Shown piece by piece: positions 35,545 to 46,615 of a stretch of 64,000 bases of DNA. The translations under genes and the position numbers were made by a program. This DNA is from Glebionis coronaria (taxonomy: Eukaryota; Streptophyta; Magnoliopsida; Asterales; Asteraceae), in NCBI GenBank assembly GCA_025667525.1, contig CM046875.1, positions 528,513,079-528,577,078 on the forward strand, given 5' to 3'. The notes under the pieces are model-generated. The model had not been told where the DNA came from. It saw only the letters and a program-made list of their open reading frames with translations, and ran no database searches. Position 1 is the first letter of the stretch. Every line of letters begins with the position of its first letter.

Positions 35545-35937
35545 TGTTATTGCAAGTGATGCCTAAAAACATTATTAGTGTTAACTAATCTTTCTTATTT
35601 TTTATCACGGCAAATTAAAAAGACATTTATCGTCAAAGACAATCGTAAGATGAATTATTTAACAAACACTATCATCAAGGTAATAATCATTTAAGTATTT
35701 CACTAACATATCTTAATCATGTTTAGTGCTCATAAAAGTGATTAGCTCTAAACTTACATTTTATCAAATGTGACAAAAGTTTTTTATAAACTTTTTTTAA
35801 GTAAATGTTTTATTAAAATGGAAAATGTAAATTTGAATATGGCATTTTCCAAATGTCATAGGAATATATTTTGAAGGTAAAACTTACCTCAGATATTACT
35901 ACCCCTCTAAAGGACAAAAAGGAGCGGAGGCTATACC

Positions 35938-36004
35938 CACGGTTCCTCAAATGGCTATGCGGTTCTTTAGTGATAAAGAACCGCAGACACAATTAAGGAA
36001 CCGC
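35938..36004 (+). promoter_or_regulatory. Palindromic cluster upstream of the TATA box, plus-strand SIRE LTR
   Basis: CACGGTTCCTCA at 35938, a palindrome at 35959-35984 (GCGGTTCTTTAGT against GATAAAGAACCGC), and TTAAGGAACCGC at 35993-36004. It has the same direct-palindrome-inverted order and the same distance to the TATA box as in the minus-strand SIRE. Confidence 0.75.
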
Positions 36005-36303
36005 GCTAAGAGATCTGTTGGCCTTTGTCTCCTATAAATAGTAGATCAAATCAACATTCTCCAAGAACCTTTTTGGACATTCTTTTTGCCATCTTTCTCT
36101 TTTCTAAATCCTAATCGTTAGTAAATGATCACTTAATATGTTAAGTATGTTTACTTATGATTATCCTCTTGGTCTCCTTCTTTACCTTGTCCAAAGAGAA
36201 GATAACCCACACACTTGTGATGTGATTAAAGATGAAGCTTTGATAAAGATCAACTTACCTTAGATCTAGTCATGTTCATCATTTTTATTTGAGTCTTGTA
36301 TAG

Positions 36304-36455
36304 ATCCAATGTATTTGTGTATACTTGGATTAGTTGTGTTAATCCAATGTATTTATGAATACTTGGATTAGCCTTGTGTAAATCCATTGTATATGTGTAT
36401 ACTTGGATTTGTCTTGTGTGGATCCAAGTTACATGTGTATACTTGGATATGTTTT
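36304..36455 (+). repeat. ~39-bp tandem repeat, four units
   Basis: Units begin ATCCAAT, ATCCAAT, ATCCATT and ATCCAAG at 36304, 36342, 36382 and 36422. Each contains TGTATACTTGGAT or a close variant. Confidence 0.85.
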
Positions 36456-36556
36456 GTTTAGTTGTAAAGTGTTGTGTGTTAGTTCTCACTAAACTACAAA
36501 GTGATTTGTGTATGTGTCTTATGAGTTCTCACTTAGCTTCAAAGTGAAGAGTTATG

Positions 36557-36750
36557 AAGATTGGTTCTAGCTTTGGATTAGAACTCGACATATAGCCTTG
36601 TGTCGGAAAAGAAGATGGGCGACGAAGATTGGTTCTAGCTTTTAATTAGAACTCGACATCTAGCCTTGTGTCGGAAAATGGTAAAGTAGGCGACGTGTGT
36701 AGATTGGTCCTAGCTAAGATTAGGTCTCGACATTTAGCTTAGTGTCGGAA
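36557..36750 (+). repeat. ~70-bp tandem repeat, three units
   Basis: Units start at 36557, 36624 and about 36701 with AGATTGGTTCTAGCT or AGATTGGTCCTAGCT and contain CTCGACAT...AGTGTCGG/TGTGTCGG. The minus-strand SIRE LTR has a single such unit. Confidence 0.85.
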
Positions 36751-37108
36751 TATAATGTAAGCAACGTTGTAAGGTTTTATCCACCAAGAAGGGAGCTTGT
36801 GGATATAGTGGAAATATTGAGTAAGGGTACTCGAGGAGTAGAGTAGGAACAAAGATAGAGATTTGTTGTCGAACCACTATAAATCTTGGTGTCTCCCTAT
36901 TATGTTGCTTCTTTCCTTATCCTTTACTTACTTACTATATTACATTGCATACATCTATTACTTGTCATTGCTAATGTATTAGAATTGAACCTAATCATTA
37001 TGAAACTAGCTTTCTAGTAAAATGTAGTTTTGGACAATCCTAATTAAAAGGAATCTTTATTAGGATTTAAACCAAAGAGAAATTAATCAACCCCTTTTAG
37101 TTTCTACA

Positions 37109-37850
37109 AAACATATGTTTGAATGTAATCTTTTTCATTTCTATATAAAAACACGAATTTTATCCAAATTAAATTTGAAAAAGTTTTCACGCATCTCATT
37201 GTATCACGATTTATCTCATTTTTCACTTCCTATCCCACGTCAAGCTTTAAGCTCAAGCCTTGATCTATTTGAGTGACGTGCGGATCAAATCTCGCACATT
37301 TGCGAAGTTTCGCGAGACGTGATGATCCTTTTAGAACCATGATCATACTACTCTCATAATTTGATTTGATTTTATAAATTATCTTGAAGAACGCATTTGC
37401 CAAAATAATTATTCTTACATTTTGAAGAGTCTATCTCTTAAACAAGTACGCTCATTTTGTGGAAAGAATTTCTCAATTTTGAGAAATAAGTCATAAGGGT
37501 CACATTTTCATTCATAATAATGTAAGGGGTATTTGACAAAAACTTATAAAGTCTTAGAGCATGTTTGTTTGATAGGTTTAGCTTTTAAGATTATGATTGG
37601 AGTTAAAATATCATGTTTGGTATAAGTGCTCAGGGTTTGAAATCAGGGCTTATTTCCACATACAAAAGGGATATACAAATCTTGACACTATGGCCTGGTT
37701 TTGTATGCAAACACTTACAAGGTCTCGTTTTGTTTTCTTTTTCAGTTATGAATTCATGAAATATGTGAGCAGCCACACACTGTTATTATTTAATGCACGT
37801 ATAATTTGTTTTTCCCTTTCATATTTTAGTTCAATGTATAAAAAAGTATT
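37109..37850. other. Unassigned sequence between two elements
   Basis: AT-rich, no ORF I trust, and no complete repeat termini. A fragment GAGCATGTTTGTTTGATAGG near 37559 looks like a MITE end, but I found no partner. Confidence 0.5.
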
Positions 37851-40827
37851 TGTAACACCCCATATGGATAAATGGACTGTTACGTAGTAATTATGGCGTG
37901 TCATCAAAGCATGCAAGGTAAATGTCTAAAACATTAAATGACCATAAAGGAAATCGGAAACAAACATCGGTTCCAACATAAGCTCCACACACAAATGCAT
38001 AAGTATAGAATGTAAGGAAAGGACTAAACAGTGTCCAGCAAAGCAAAAGTATGCAAATGCATTAAAAGAGAAAGAAGACTAGGCGCCTCCATCCCATGCA
38101 CGTACTCTTGAATCCTTGCTTTGCTCTTTAGTACCTTCCGTATTGGGACATGGAAAGAAAAGTACGGCTGAGCAATATGCTCAGTGTGCGGATATATGAC
38201 AATGAAATGTAAAGCATAAACAAAAGCAAGTAATGAAATGAAATGAATAACAGCGGAATAAGTGTATGTACTGGAAAACCTGGTTTAAGCTTATAAGACT
38301 GGTTTTATATTTCTAAAAAGACTTATGTTTAGTTTATTTTAAAAACTGTATTTTAAATATGCCCAGAGCCCATATAGGTCATGTTATATCAATGTGCATA
38401 AATACTTAGAGGGGTGAACTCATCATGCAATTAGAGGGGTTGCTTCTAATTAATATAGTATAAGTGGAGGGACTAGCTCCTGTAACGGATGCAAGGCACA
38501 CATCGCAGTTACCATGAAATCTTACTACTTGTCTTAGGATGCACCCATTCGCCCCACATGATTATAATAACATAGGTCAAATACTGTAGGGACGCTGCGA
38601 GCAATCACTCTCACCGTAGAAGAGTCATAACACCGGTGCCTCCAGTGCTATGGTTATGGAACCCCCATAACTAGGTGAAACTGGCATGCATGTATATAGC
38701 TCAGGAAATCTAAAATAAACATAACATATACTGAATTTGTTTAAGATACGTAAACTACTAAGGAAAACAGATGGCTACAAACGGGGAATCCTAATATAGG
38801 AAAGAATGTCCTTACTGAAAGACAGAATATCCGTACCTTATGTCTAGTAAATAAAGACGAAAATGAACGCGAAAGATCACTCCGATTTCACGATAGCTAC
38901 ATAATAAAGGGACATGTTTGTTTTACTTATACATACTTGTTATTTATTTTACTTGACATGTTCTTAGCTTGTTTTACTTGTTCTTGTTTAATCATGTGTT
39001 TCTTATTGTTTCATGTGTTTCAGATTCATGTATTTCATGTTTTAAGTGTTATAGTACTTGTTATAACATAATGAGTAACTTTCTAAAAATATCAGGTTTC
39101 CATATATATAGTAACTTTCTAAAAATAGCAAGTTTTCTTAAATAGTAAGTTTCTAAAAATAGAAAGTTTCTATAATTAGTAAGTATCAAAAAATAGAAAG
39201 TTTACATATTTAATATGTTCCCATAAATAGCATGTTACCATATTTAGTATACTTGCATATTTAACATGTTTCCATAATTAAAGTATTTCCATAATTAATC
39301 ATAGGCTTATTAAATAATTAAATGATATAACATATAGTTTTAATAAGCTTATAATATGTCATGTCTAATCATATTGTAAAGTTTAATAATAATTAAATAC
39401 TTAAGCTTAACTTATAGTTATTAATTAATAATGATATTACATGTTATCATAAGTTATTATTAATTAATAATATTGCATGATTAATGTAATTAAACTTTAC
39501 CTTAAATGATATAAATTAATTAAGCTAAGTTTTAATTAATTTAAATGTACATGAATAATTAAGTAATTAATTATTTTATCCTAAGTTTTATTTAAATAAA
39601 ATTAACATACATAAATCATGGTTTTATTTAAATAAACTTTATATCCTAAGTCACGCATATTAGTTAATTTAATTAACATGTTTTAAATTAAACTAATTAA
39701 GTAAATAACCCAAATACATGTTTCATAAAAGTTTTAGGCTAACACCCTAAAACATACCACCACAGCCGGCGGCTAGGTGGTTTTTGTGGGCGGCCAGCAG
39801 CTAAAGCTGATGCCGGTTCCTACTGTTTGGCCCAGGTTCACCCCGGTTGAATCGGGTTCCCCCAGTTGACGGCTAGGTGGTTTTTGTGGGCGGCCAGCAG
39901 CTAAAGCTGCTGCCGGTTCCCACTGTTTGGCCCAGGTTCACCTCGGTTGAATCGGGTTCCCCTTGCCGAGCCACATGTACCCACCGAGACCATTTATGGT
40001 CTCGGTTTCCCACTGTTTTCACCAAGGTTCCCCAGTGGGGGCCTTGGCTTGCGGCTGGCCGAATCAAAACACCATCGCACCCTTTGGGGTTGCGGCTCAT
40101 TGGACAGAAAATGGCAACGAAAGTCATAGGACTCTCAGTTTGTGTGCAGCCGAACCAAAAACAAACCAACCCAACCTTTTCTTGTTTTAATCTTTTACCA
40201 TAACATGTTTTAATTAATGATTTCAAGATTTATGAACAATAACCATAACTAAAATAAAAAGATTAAGGTTTGATAAATACTAAATGCATGGATGGATTAA
40301 GGATTGAAACACGAACATAAATACGTAATTATCACATATCAAAAAACTAAAATTCCCCATTGTGGTTGTTCTTGGTGCCTCGACCAAAAGAGAGGAAGAA
40401 GGAGAGACTTTTAGGGTTTTAACTTTTTACTGTGTTTTTTTTTTATGAAAACTCCTGGAGACTTTATTTGGTTAATGACACTTAATGGATTGGGCCATGG
40501 TCCCCCTTCTCCTTCTTGGTTTGGACGCCACATGCACACAACACACACACATTTGTTTTAATTTTTCGTGACTTAAATTATCATCGTGTGTGTTCGTTTT
40601 TAATGTTCGTGTTTTATGTCTTGTATGATTTAAGTATTTTACGTGAATACTTATCGTGCATTAATATTCATGTTTACATACCTAATACTTATAATAACTA
40701 ATTAATATACATAAAGTTCGTATTAAATGTTCGTGATTCATGTCGTATATTAATTAATTAAAAAGTTTTAATTTAACCGTAAAGTCATGCATTTAATGAC
40801 CTTAGAGATTTTAAAGCGGGTTTTACA
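37851..40827 (-). repeat. Chromovirus 3' LTR (2977 bp)
   Basis: In element orientation TGTAAAACCC...GGGGTGTTACA. The PPT (AGAGGGGAAGAG) is at 40829-40840. Its left ~600 bp match 46027-46615. It holds a GC-rich 100-bp duplication at 39771-39962 inside otherwise AT-rich sequence, and near-repeats of 'aaaaatagtaagttt' at about 39105-39200. Confidence 0.92.
39771..39962. repeat. 100-bp tandem duplication, GC-rich
   Basis: GGCTAGGTGG recurs exactly 100 bp apart (39771 and 39871). The second unit is about 92 bp long with only a few differences. ORFs on both strands here (39873-40226) come from the GC-rich repeat and are not believable genes. Confidence 0.9.
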
Positions 40828-40898
40828 ACTCTTCCCCTCTAAAAGAATAATTCGTCCTCGATTTAGAGATACGATAAACTGTAAATGACATACCCGAA

Positions 40899-43054
40899 TC
40901 ATAGTTGAAAATGAGGGTAAGAAGTCCGGATAGACTCCTCCGTTTCCCAAGTGGCTTCCCTCTTGGAATGGTCCCTCCAAAGGATTTTGACGAATGGGAT
41001 CGTCTTTCTCCTCATGACTCGTTCTTGACTGCCGAGAACTTTCTTGGGTTCCTTAATGTAGGATAGATCCTCTCGATTCTGCTTGAATGGATACGAAACT
41101 GTATGCAACGGATGGTAGTTGTAACCTCTGAGTAAGGATACATGGAATACATCATGCACATGAGATAGCTGAGGAGGTAAAGCTAAACGATATGATACTT
41201 CACCGCCACGTTCAAGGATTTCAAACGGTCCGATGAAACGAGGACTGAGCTTGCCCTTGAGTCCAAAATGCTTGACACCGCGTGCTTGTGATATCTTAAG
41301 GAAAACATGATCACCGATCTTAAATTCTCGATCTCTATGATGTTTATCAGCATAGCTGTTCTGTCGGGCACGAGCTTCCTGTAGCTTCACCTTGGCTATA
41401 GCAACCTTCTCATTGGTCGCCTCTCTCATTTATTGTCCTTCAATGATTCGTTCTCCAACTTGATCCCAACAGATTGGAGCATGACACTTTCTACCATAGA
41501 GCATCTCGAAAGGTGCACACTTAATACTTGCATGCCAACTATTGTTGTAGGCAAACTCAACCAAACAGATGTAGTAGTCCCAACTTCATGTCCATTCCAA
41601 TGCACAAGCTCGTAGCATATCTTCTAAGGTCTGAATGGTACGCTCCGATTGACCATCGGTCTGAGGATGAAAAGCGGTCCTAAGCTTAAGTCTGGTTCCC
41701 CAAGCTTTCTGCAAACCTTTCCAGAATTTAGACGTGAAATGAGGATCTCTGTCGGATATGATGTCTAATGGAGTACCATACAGTCGCATGATCTCATGAA
41801 GAAATATATCTGCCAATTTGCTAACTGATAAATCCTTGCGAATTGGGAGAAAATGAGCTTACTTGGTTAAACGGTCGACTATAACCCATATAACATCATG
41901 CTTTCTCTGAGTAAGTGGAAGTCTGGTGACGAAATCCAAGGAGATTTTGTCCCACTTCCATTCGGGAATCTCTAGCGGTTGTAGTAAACCACTAGCCCAC
42001 TGATGCTCGACCTTAACCTGCTGGCAGGTTAGACATTTGGAAACGAAAGTAGCAACATCCTGCTTCATGCCACTCCACCAGAAATGTTGTTTAATATCAT
42101 GGTACATTTTGGTAGATCCTAGATGAATAGAGAATGGAGATCTGTGAGCTTCTGTCAGTAAAGCTTCTTTGAGTGACTGATCATCCGGAACACATGGCTT
42201 GGTTCCCTGTCATACAATGACTTCTTCGTCTACACGAAATTCTGTCTGTCGATCAAGATTCTGAATAATAGGCCAAATCTCACCATCATCTTTCTGAGCT
42301 TCCTTGATCCGAGAAATTAAGTCTGGCTCAATTCTCATATTAGCCCAGTACTCATGTTGTCCACGTACTAAGAATTAAATATCTAATCGCTCTAAGTCAC
42401 GTATGATTTCTTCTTGTATCTTGATGTCGTTAATCATGCTCGACTTCCTGCTGAGAGCATCTGCCACTACATTCGCTTTACCAGGATGGTACTAAAGATT
42501 GATGTCATAGTCCTTGATTAATTCCAGCCATCTCCTCTGCCTCATGTTAAGCTCTCACTGAGTGAATATGTACTTGAGACTCTTGTGATCAGTGAAGATG
42601 TCACATGATTCACCATATAGATAGTATCTCCAGATTTTAAGTGCAAAGACTACTGCTGCTAGCTCCAAGTCATGGGTAGGATAATTCTCCTCATAAGGCT
42701 TTAGCTGACGTGATGGATATGCAATCACTTTCCCATGTTGCATGAGTACAAAGCCTAACCCTTGATCTAAAATCCACATGTGCCAGATGTGAGAGTAAGA
42801 ATAGGTGCAGATACTAACCGCTGCTTGAGTTCTTCAAATCTCATCTCCCGCGTATCAGTCCAAATGAATTTCTCTCCTTTACGCATCAACTTGGTTAAAG
42901 GTAAGGCTAGTCTTGAAAAGTTCTCCACGAATCTGCGATAATAACCAGTTAAGCCCAGAAAACTACGAACCTCAGTTGCAGACGTCGGTCTTGGCCATTT
43001 AGTGATAGCTTCGACCTTCGCATGATCCATAGTAATCCCTTTTTGCGGAGACAA
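40899..43054 (-). pseudogene. Chromovirus RNase H, integrase and chromodomain
   Basis: It begins in the RT connection ([19 protein letters not shown]). RNase H follows ([13 protein letters not shown]) with a stop after SGTCGF (42767) and another after FTQ. Integrase shows KCLTCQQVK in the zinc region, D in SLDFVTRLP, D in ISDRDPHFTSKFW and E in TDGQSERTIQ. The chromodomain-like end is [21 protein letters not shown], stop at 40899. Frames break at about 41859, 41586 and 41430, so the protein is thoroughly broken. The chromodomain targets insertion to heterochromatin in active relatives. The PPT and 3' LTR follow within 75 bp. Confidence 0.92.
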
Positions 43055-44506
43055 TGTGGCCTTGAAATGCCACCTTGTTTAGCCAGAATTCACACTTGGA
43101 GAATTTGGCATACAACTGCTTCTGACGAAGAATCTGTAGCACAATACATATATGTTCTTCATGTTCTTCCTTGGATTTAGAGAAGATGAGGATGTCATCG
43201 ATGAACACGATAAAAAATTTATCTAGAAACTCATGGAAGACGCGGTTCATTAAGTCCATGAATACCGCTAGAGCGTTAGTGAGTCCGAAAGGCATGACTA
43301 CAAACTCATAATGGCCATATCTTGTGCGAAAAGCAATCTTAAGAATATCCTGCTCTTTTACTCGCAGTTGATGATAACCGGATCTTAGATCAATCTTGGA
43401 GAAATTCTTGGCACCTTGCAGTTGGTCAAACAGATCACCGATACGCGGTAATGGATAACGGTTCCTAATGGTGATCTTATTCAGCTCACGATGGTCAATG
43501 CATAAACGCATGTTGCCCTCCTTCTTCTTGACGAAAAGTACTGATGCACCCCATGGTGATACACTCGGACGGATGAAACCTCGCTCCAATAATTCCTGCA
43601 ACTGATCTTTTAACTCCTTAAGCTCTATGGGAGCCATGCGACAAGGAGCCTTAGAGATAGGTTGAGCTCCTGGGATGAGCTCAATGCTAAACTCTACTTC
43701 GCGGATATGTGGTATACCCGGATGTTCTTCTGGAAATACTTTGGGGAATTCATAAACAACTGGTTGATCTTGGATCAACGGAACTTCGGCAATGATATCC
43801 TGAATTGAAGCTAAGAAGCCTTCGCGGCCATGAGATAGTAAAGCACGAGCTTTTAAGGCGGAAATGATTTGTACATACTTTCCTGGTATGAAACCATTGT
43901 GAATGTACTCTGGTGCTTTAACACCACCGAAGATAACCCGATAGGTGTGACCGTCGATAGTAGCATGGTACTTGGATAACCAGTCCATGCCTAAGATTAG
44001 ATCAAACTCGCACATATCCAAAGGAAGTGTGTCTACTGGGAAAATCTTATCATCAAATTCAAGAGGAAGATCTTTGTACACCTGGTTAATGCGTACAGAG
44101 TCTCGCATAGACGTAGATATACTTAATATGTTCTCTAGTGGCATAGGGATTTTATTAATACTAGTGGCATACGTAGTGGATATGACTAAATGAGTTACAC
44201 CAGTATCGAATAAAATACAAGCAGCGTGACCGTTCATAAAGAGGATGCCAGTGATAGTACTTGAAGACTTATTTGCTTGGTCCCTAGTGGTAGTGTAGAC
44301 ACGACCCGAAGCTGGTGGCTTAGGAAGAGCAGCACTAGAAGTACCAGCAGTATCTCCCTTCTTGCAGTCCTTCAACATGTGTCCGGATTGTCCACACTTG
44401 AAACAAACTCCGGCATCCTTGCGACATGGTCCGGGATGTCTACGACTACAAGTCGTGCACATAGGGTAGGTATAACCTCCTGGAGGTACCCTTGCTACCT
44501 GAGAGC
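42999..44506 (-). pseudogene. Chromovirus zinc knuckle, protease and reverse transcriptase
   Basis: This is exon 4 of the intron-containing gag-pol by my reading. It begins [15 protein letters not shown]. The knuckle [14 protein letters not shown] is intact (CX2CX4HX4C). The protease site is [13 protein letters not shown] (DTG). RT motifs: [32 protein letters not shown] in part, [20 protein letters not shown], and [11 protein letters not shown] with the catalytic Asp pair. The frame is open for 487 codons, then shifts near 43030 and continues in the 42767-43054 frame. Long conservation of this frame shows the element was active not long ago. Confidence 0.92.
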
Positions 44507-44582
44507 CTGTTTAAGAAAATATGTGTGAGATATGATTATTTGGTATAAACATGACTGCACTGAAGTTTAAGTGATAATTTAC
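44507..44582 (-). other. Intron-like segment 3 in chromovirus gag, 76 bp
   Basis: Begins GTAAATTATCAC and ends ATTTTCTTAAACAG. Removal joins TTT-G to GC-TCT (F-G-S) and enters the zinc-knuckle frame. Confidence 0.75.
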
Positions 44583-44647
44583 CAAATGAAGACGAGTTGT
44601 TAGGTTGCTGACCCTTAGCATTCTGGTCACGCCTACTCACAGAGTTC

Positions 44648-44722
44648 CTGTTTATGATGCTGATATGTTAGTATGTAAAACATACATTAGTTTAGCATAG
44701 AAAAGTTTAAGAATTTAGAGAC
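44648..44722 (-). other. Intron-like segment 2 in chromovirus gag, 75 bp
   Basis: Begins GTCTCTAAATT and ends CATCATAAACAG. It contains TACTAAC, a good branch-point match, about 25 nt before the acceptor. Removal joins AAC-AG to G-AAC (N-R-N). Confidence 0.75.
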
Positions 44723-44865
44723 CTGTTGTTGTTGGACTGGCTGGCATTGTTACGGTAATTGTCATTACTGTTCCGCCTGTCGGATCCGTACCGGTCATTA
44801 GATTGACCGTGCCCTTGTTGGCATTCTGCTGAGTGGCCAATTGGGACCGGTCTCCACCCTTCTGT

Positions 44866-44952
44866 CTGAAAGATACAATTGGATATGAAAAGATATAAAA
44901 TAAACGTACATATAGAAATAAGATGATAACGCTTGATGACTAAAATTTATAC
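44866..44952 (-). other. Intron-like segment 1 in chromovirus gag, 87 bp
   Basis: Begins GTATAAATTTTAG and ends TTGTATCTTTCAG in element orientation, AT-rich. Removing it joins AAG-AG to A-CAG, giving K-R-Q with no stop. Confidence 0.75.
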
Positions 44953-45671
44953 CTCTTCTCTGGACGAGCTTGTTCCTCGTAGTCATCTCGCTCTTGCAGC
45001 ATTTCCAAGCTACGTGCTGCGTCATTAACTTGTGCCATATTAGTGTAAGTAGCACTAAGTAACCGATATGTAGTCGTGGAGTGAAGATCCCAGTGAAAGT
45101 GCTTCGCTTGCTCCTCAGCAGTACCCGCAGCAGTGCCTAGAAATCCAGCCAACCTAAGAAACCTCTGCATAAACTCAGTGCTAGTCTCTCTAATTCTCTG
45201 ACGAATGGAATGATAATCCCTCTTGAGCCTTTCCTGCTCAGCTATCGGAAAGAACTGACCATAAAACAGAGTCTTGAATTGATCCCAAATCAAAGCAACT
45301 AACCAAACATCACCTCCATTTGCCAGCTTGTATGCCCTCCACCAAGCTAAGACATCTCCTTCAAACTTATAGCAAGCCAACCTTGCCTTGTAGATTCCAT
45401 CACATCCCATAGCATCGAAAATTTTCTCCATATGCGAAATCCAGTTTTCCGCATCAGATGATATCTCAGCTCTCTCAAAATATCGAGGTTTCTACTTGTT
45501 AAATCTCTCAAGCCAAGTGTGTAGAGTAACCGGTGGAGGAGGACGAGGATTGTTGTTCTGATTCGAGATATTCTGGTATTCAGCCCGGATCTGGTTCCTG
45601 ATTTGTGGAAGCATAGCTTGTAGAGCTGCTTGGACAGCTGCAGCCAGTTCATGTTCACGTGTGATGACCAT

Positions 45672-46006
45672 CTGACAGTTTAAAAGAGGAAATGAAATGA
45701 TCAAGCTAATTAGATCATAAAATAAACATAAGAAATACATGAAGAGTTTGTGAAGGTCTACATAACAAAATTGACATGAGCAAGGGTGAACGTCTATGGG
45801 TCGGTTCACAAAATAAAATTCGAATGAAAAGCACATGCGACTAAATATGGCCAGTCCTGTACCAACCATTATTTAGTCAAAAACCTAACATAAAACAATG
45901 ATGATGCATGAAATGAAATGAGTAAAATGTATTGTGAGTTTTTTTAGGAAGACACTGATGACTACCCACTAGTCACATGTCAATTTTAAGAGCCTACTGG
46001 TCGAAA
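45672..46006 (-). other. Chromovirus 5' leader
   Basis: No ORF is credible. Its 3' end (TCCTCTTTTAAACTGTCAG) directly before the gag ATG resembles a 3' splice site, so a leader intron is possible. I cannot settle the donor. Confidence 0.6.
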
Positions 46007-46022
46007 CCAGGCTCTGATACCA
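46007..46022 (-). other. Primer-binding site, initiator tRNA-Met type
   Basis: TGGTATCAGAGCCTGG in element orientation, four bases after the 5' LTR. Confidence 0.95.
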
Positions 46023-46026
46023 TAAT

Positions 46027-46615
46027 TGTAACACCCCATTTGGATAAATGGATCGTTACGTGGTAATTATGGCGTGTCATCAAAGCATGCAAGGTAAATG
46101 TCTAAAACATTAAATGACCATAAAGGAAACCGGAAACAAACATCGGTTCCAACATAAGCTCCACACACAAATGCATAAGTATAGAATGTAAGGAAAGGAC
46201 TAAACAATGTTCAGCAAAGCAAAAATATGTAAATGCATTAAAAGAGAAAGAAGACTAGGCGCCTCCATCTCATGCACGTACTCTTTAATCCTAGCTTTGC
46301 CCTTTAGTACCTACCGTATTGGGACATGGAAAGAAAAGTACGGTTGAGTAATACGCTCAGTGTGCGGATATATGACAATGAAATGTAAAGCATAAACATA
46401 AGCAAGTAATGAAATGAAATGAATAACAGCGGAATAAGTGTATGTCCTGGAAAACCTAGTATAAGCTTATAAGACTCGTTTTATATTTTTGAAAAGACTT
46501 ATGTTTAGTTTATTCTGAAAACTGTATTTTAAATATGCCCTGAGCCCATATAGGTCATGTTATATCAACGTGCATGAATACTTTGAGGGGTGACCTCATC
46601 ATGCAATTAGAGGGA
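46027..46615 (-). repeat. Chromovirus 5' LTR, left 589 bp
   Basis: It matches 37851-38440 (TGTAACACCCC..., CATCGGTTCCAACATAAGC) and is cut where the second Athila begins. The other copy continues TTAGAGGGG-TTGC across the site. AGGGA at 46611-46615 should be the left target duplication of the Athila. Confidence 0.92.

Larger units (their letters stand above)
32539..37108 (+). mobile_element. 3' part of a plus-strand SIRE relative
   Basis: It has a post-pol region with two broken ORFs, several purine tracts, a PPT and a 3' LTR, all homologous in layout to the minus-strand SIRE but clearly diverged. Pol is absent: the sequence left of the GTCTA insertion site (10582-10784) does not look like pol, so the element was truncated before or at the insertion. 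Three palindrome clusters lie in this piece. Confidence 0.8.
35545..37108 (+). repeat. 3' LTR of the plus-strand SIRE relative (1564 bp)
   Basis: It starts TGTTATTGCAAGTGATGCC and ends TTTCTACA. TATA box TATAAATA at 36033-36040, 29 bp after the palindrome cluster. It is longer than the other SIRE LTR because of two tandem expansions downstream of the TATA box (36304-36455 and 36557-36750). Confidence 0.9.
44507..45671 (-). pseudogene. Chromovirus gag with three intron-like interruptions
   Basis: The start ATG is at 45671 (MVITREHELAAAVQAAL). A Pro/Asn-rich stretch (NNNPRPPPPVTLHTWLERF) is followed by a stop TAG replacing Gln near 45495. The capsid region is ISHMEKIFDAMGC, YKFEGDVLAWWRAYK, LFYGQFFP, EFMQRFLRLAGFLG, to RPEKR. 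At RPEKR the frame would stop within 12 bases, but it continues if three segments (44866-44952, 44648-44722, 44507-44582) are removed as introns. Exon 2 is Asn/Arg/Ser-rich (NDNYRNNASQSNNNR) and needs one missing base near 44813 to stay in frame. Exon 3 reads NSVSRRDQNAKGQQPNNSSS. It then joins the zinc knuckle frame. Start choice: the ATG directly follows a 3' splice-site-like TTTTAAACTGTCAG. Confidence 0.8.
37851..46615 (-). mobile_element. Ty3/gypsy chromovirus (Tekay/Del-like), 5' LTR broken
   Basis: 3' LTR at 37851-40827, coding region at 40899-45671, PBS at 46007-46022, and the beginning of the 5' LTR at 46027-46615 where the second Athila is inserted. The rest of the 5' LTR must lie right of the window. 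The domain order gag, protease, RT, RNase H, integrase, chromodomain is that of chromoviruses. The gag region is interrupted by three intron-like segments. Confidence 0.92.

Noticed and set aside
37559..37620. MITE terminus-like sequence
   Set aside because: No inverted partner or target duplication was found nearby.
39873..40226. ORFs on both strands of 60-117 codons
   Set aside because: They arise from the GC-rich 100-bp duplication inside an LTR, overlap in several frames and show no family features.
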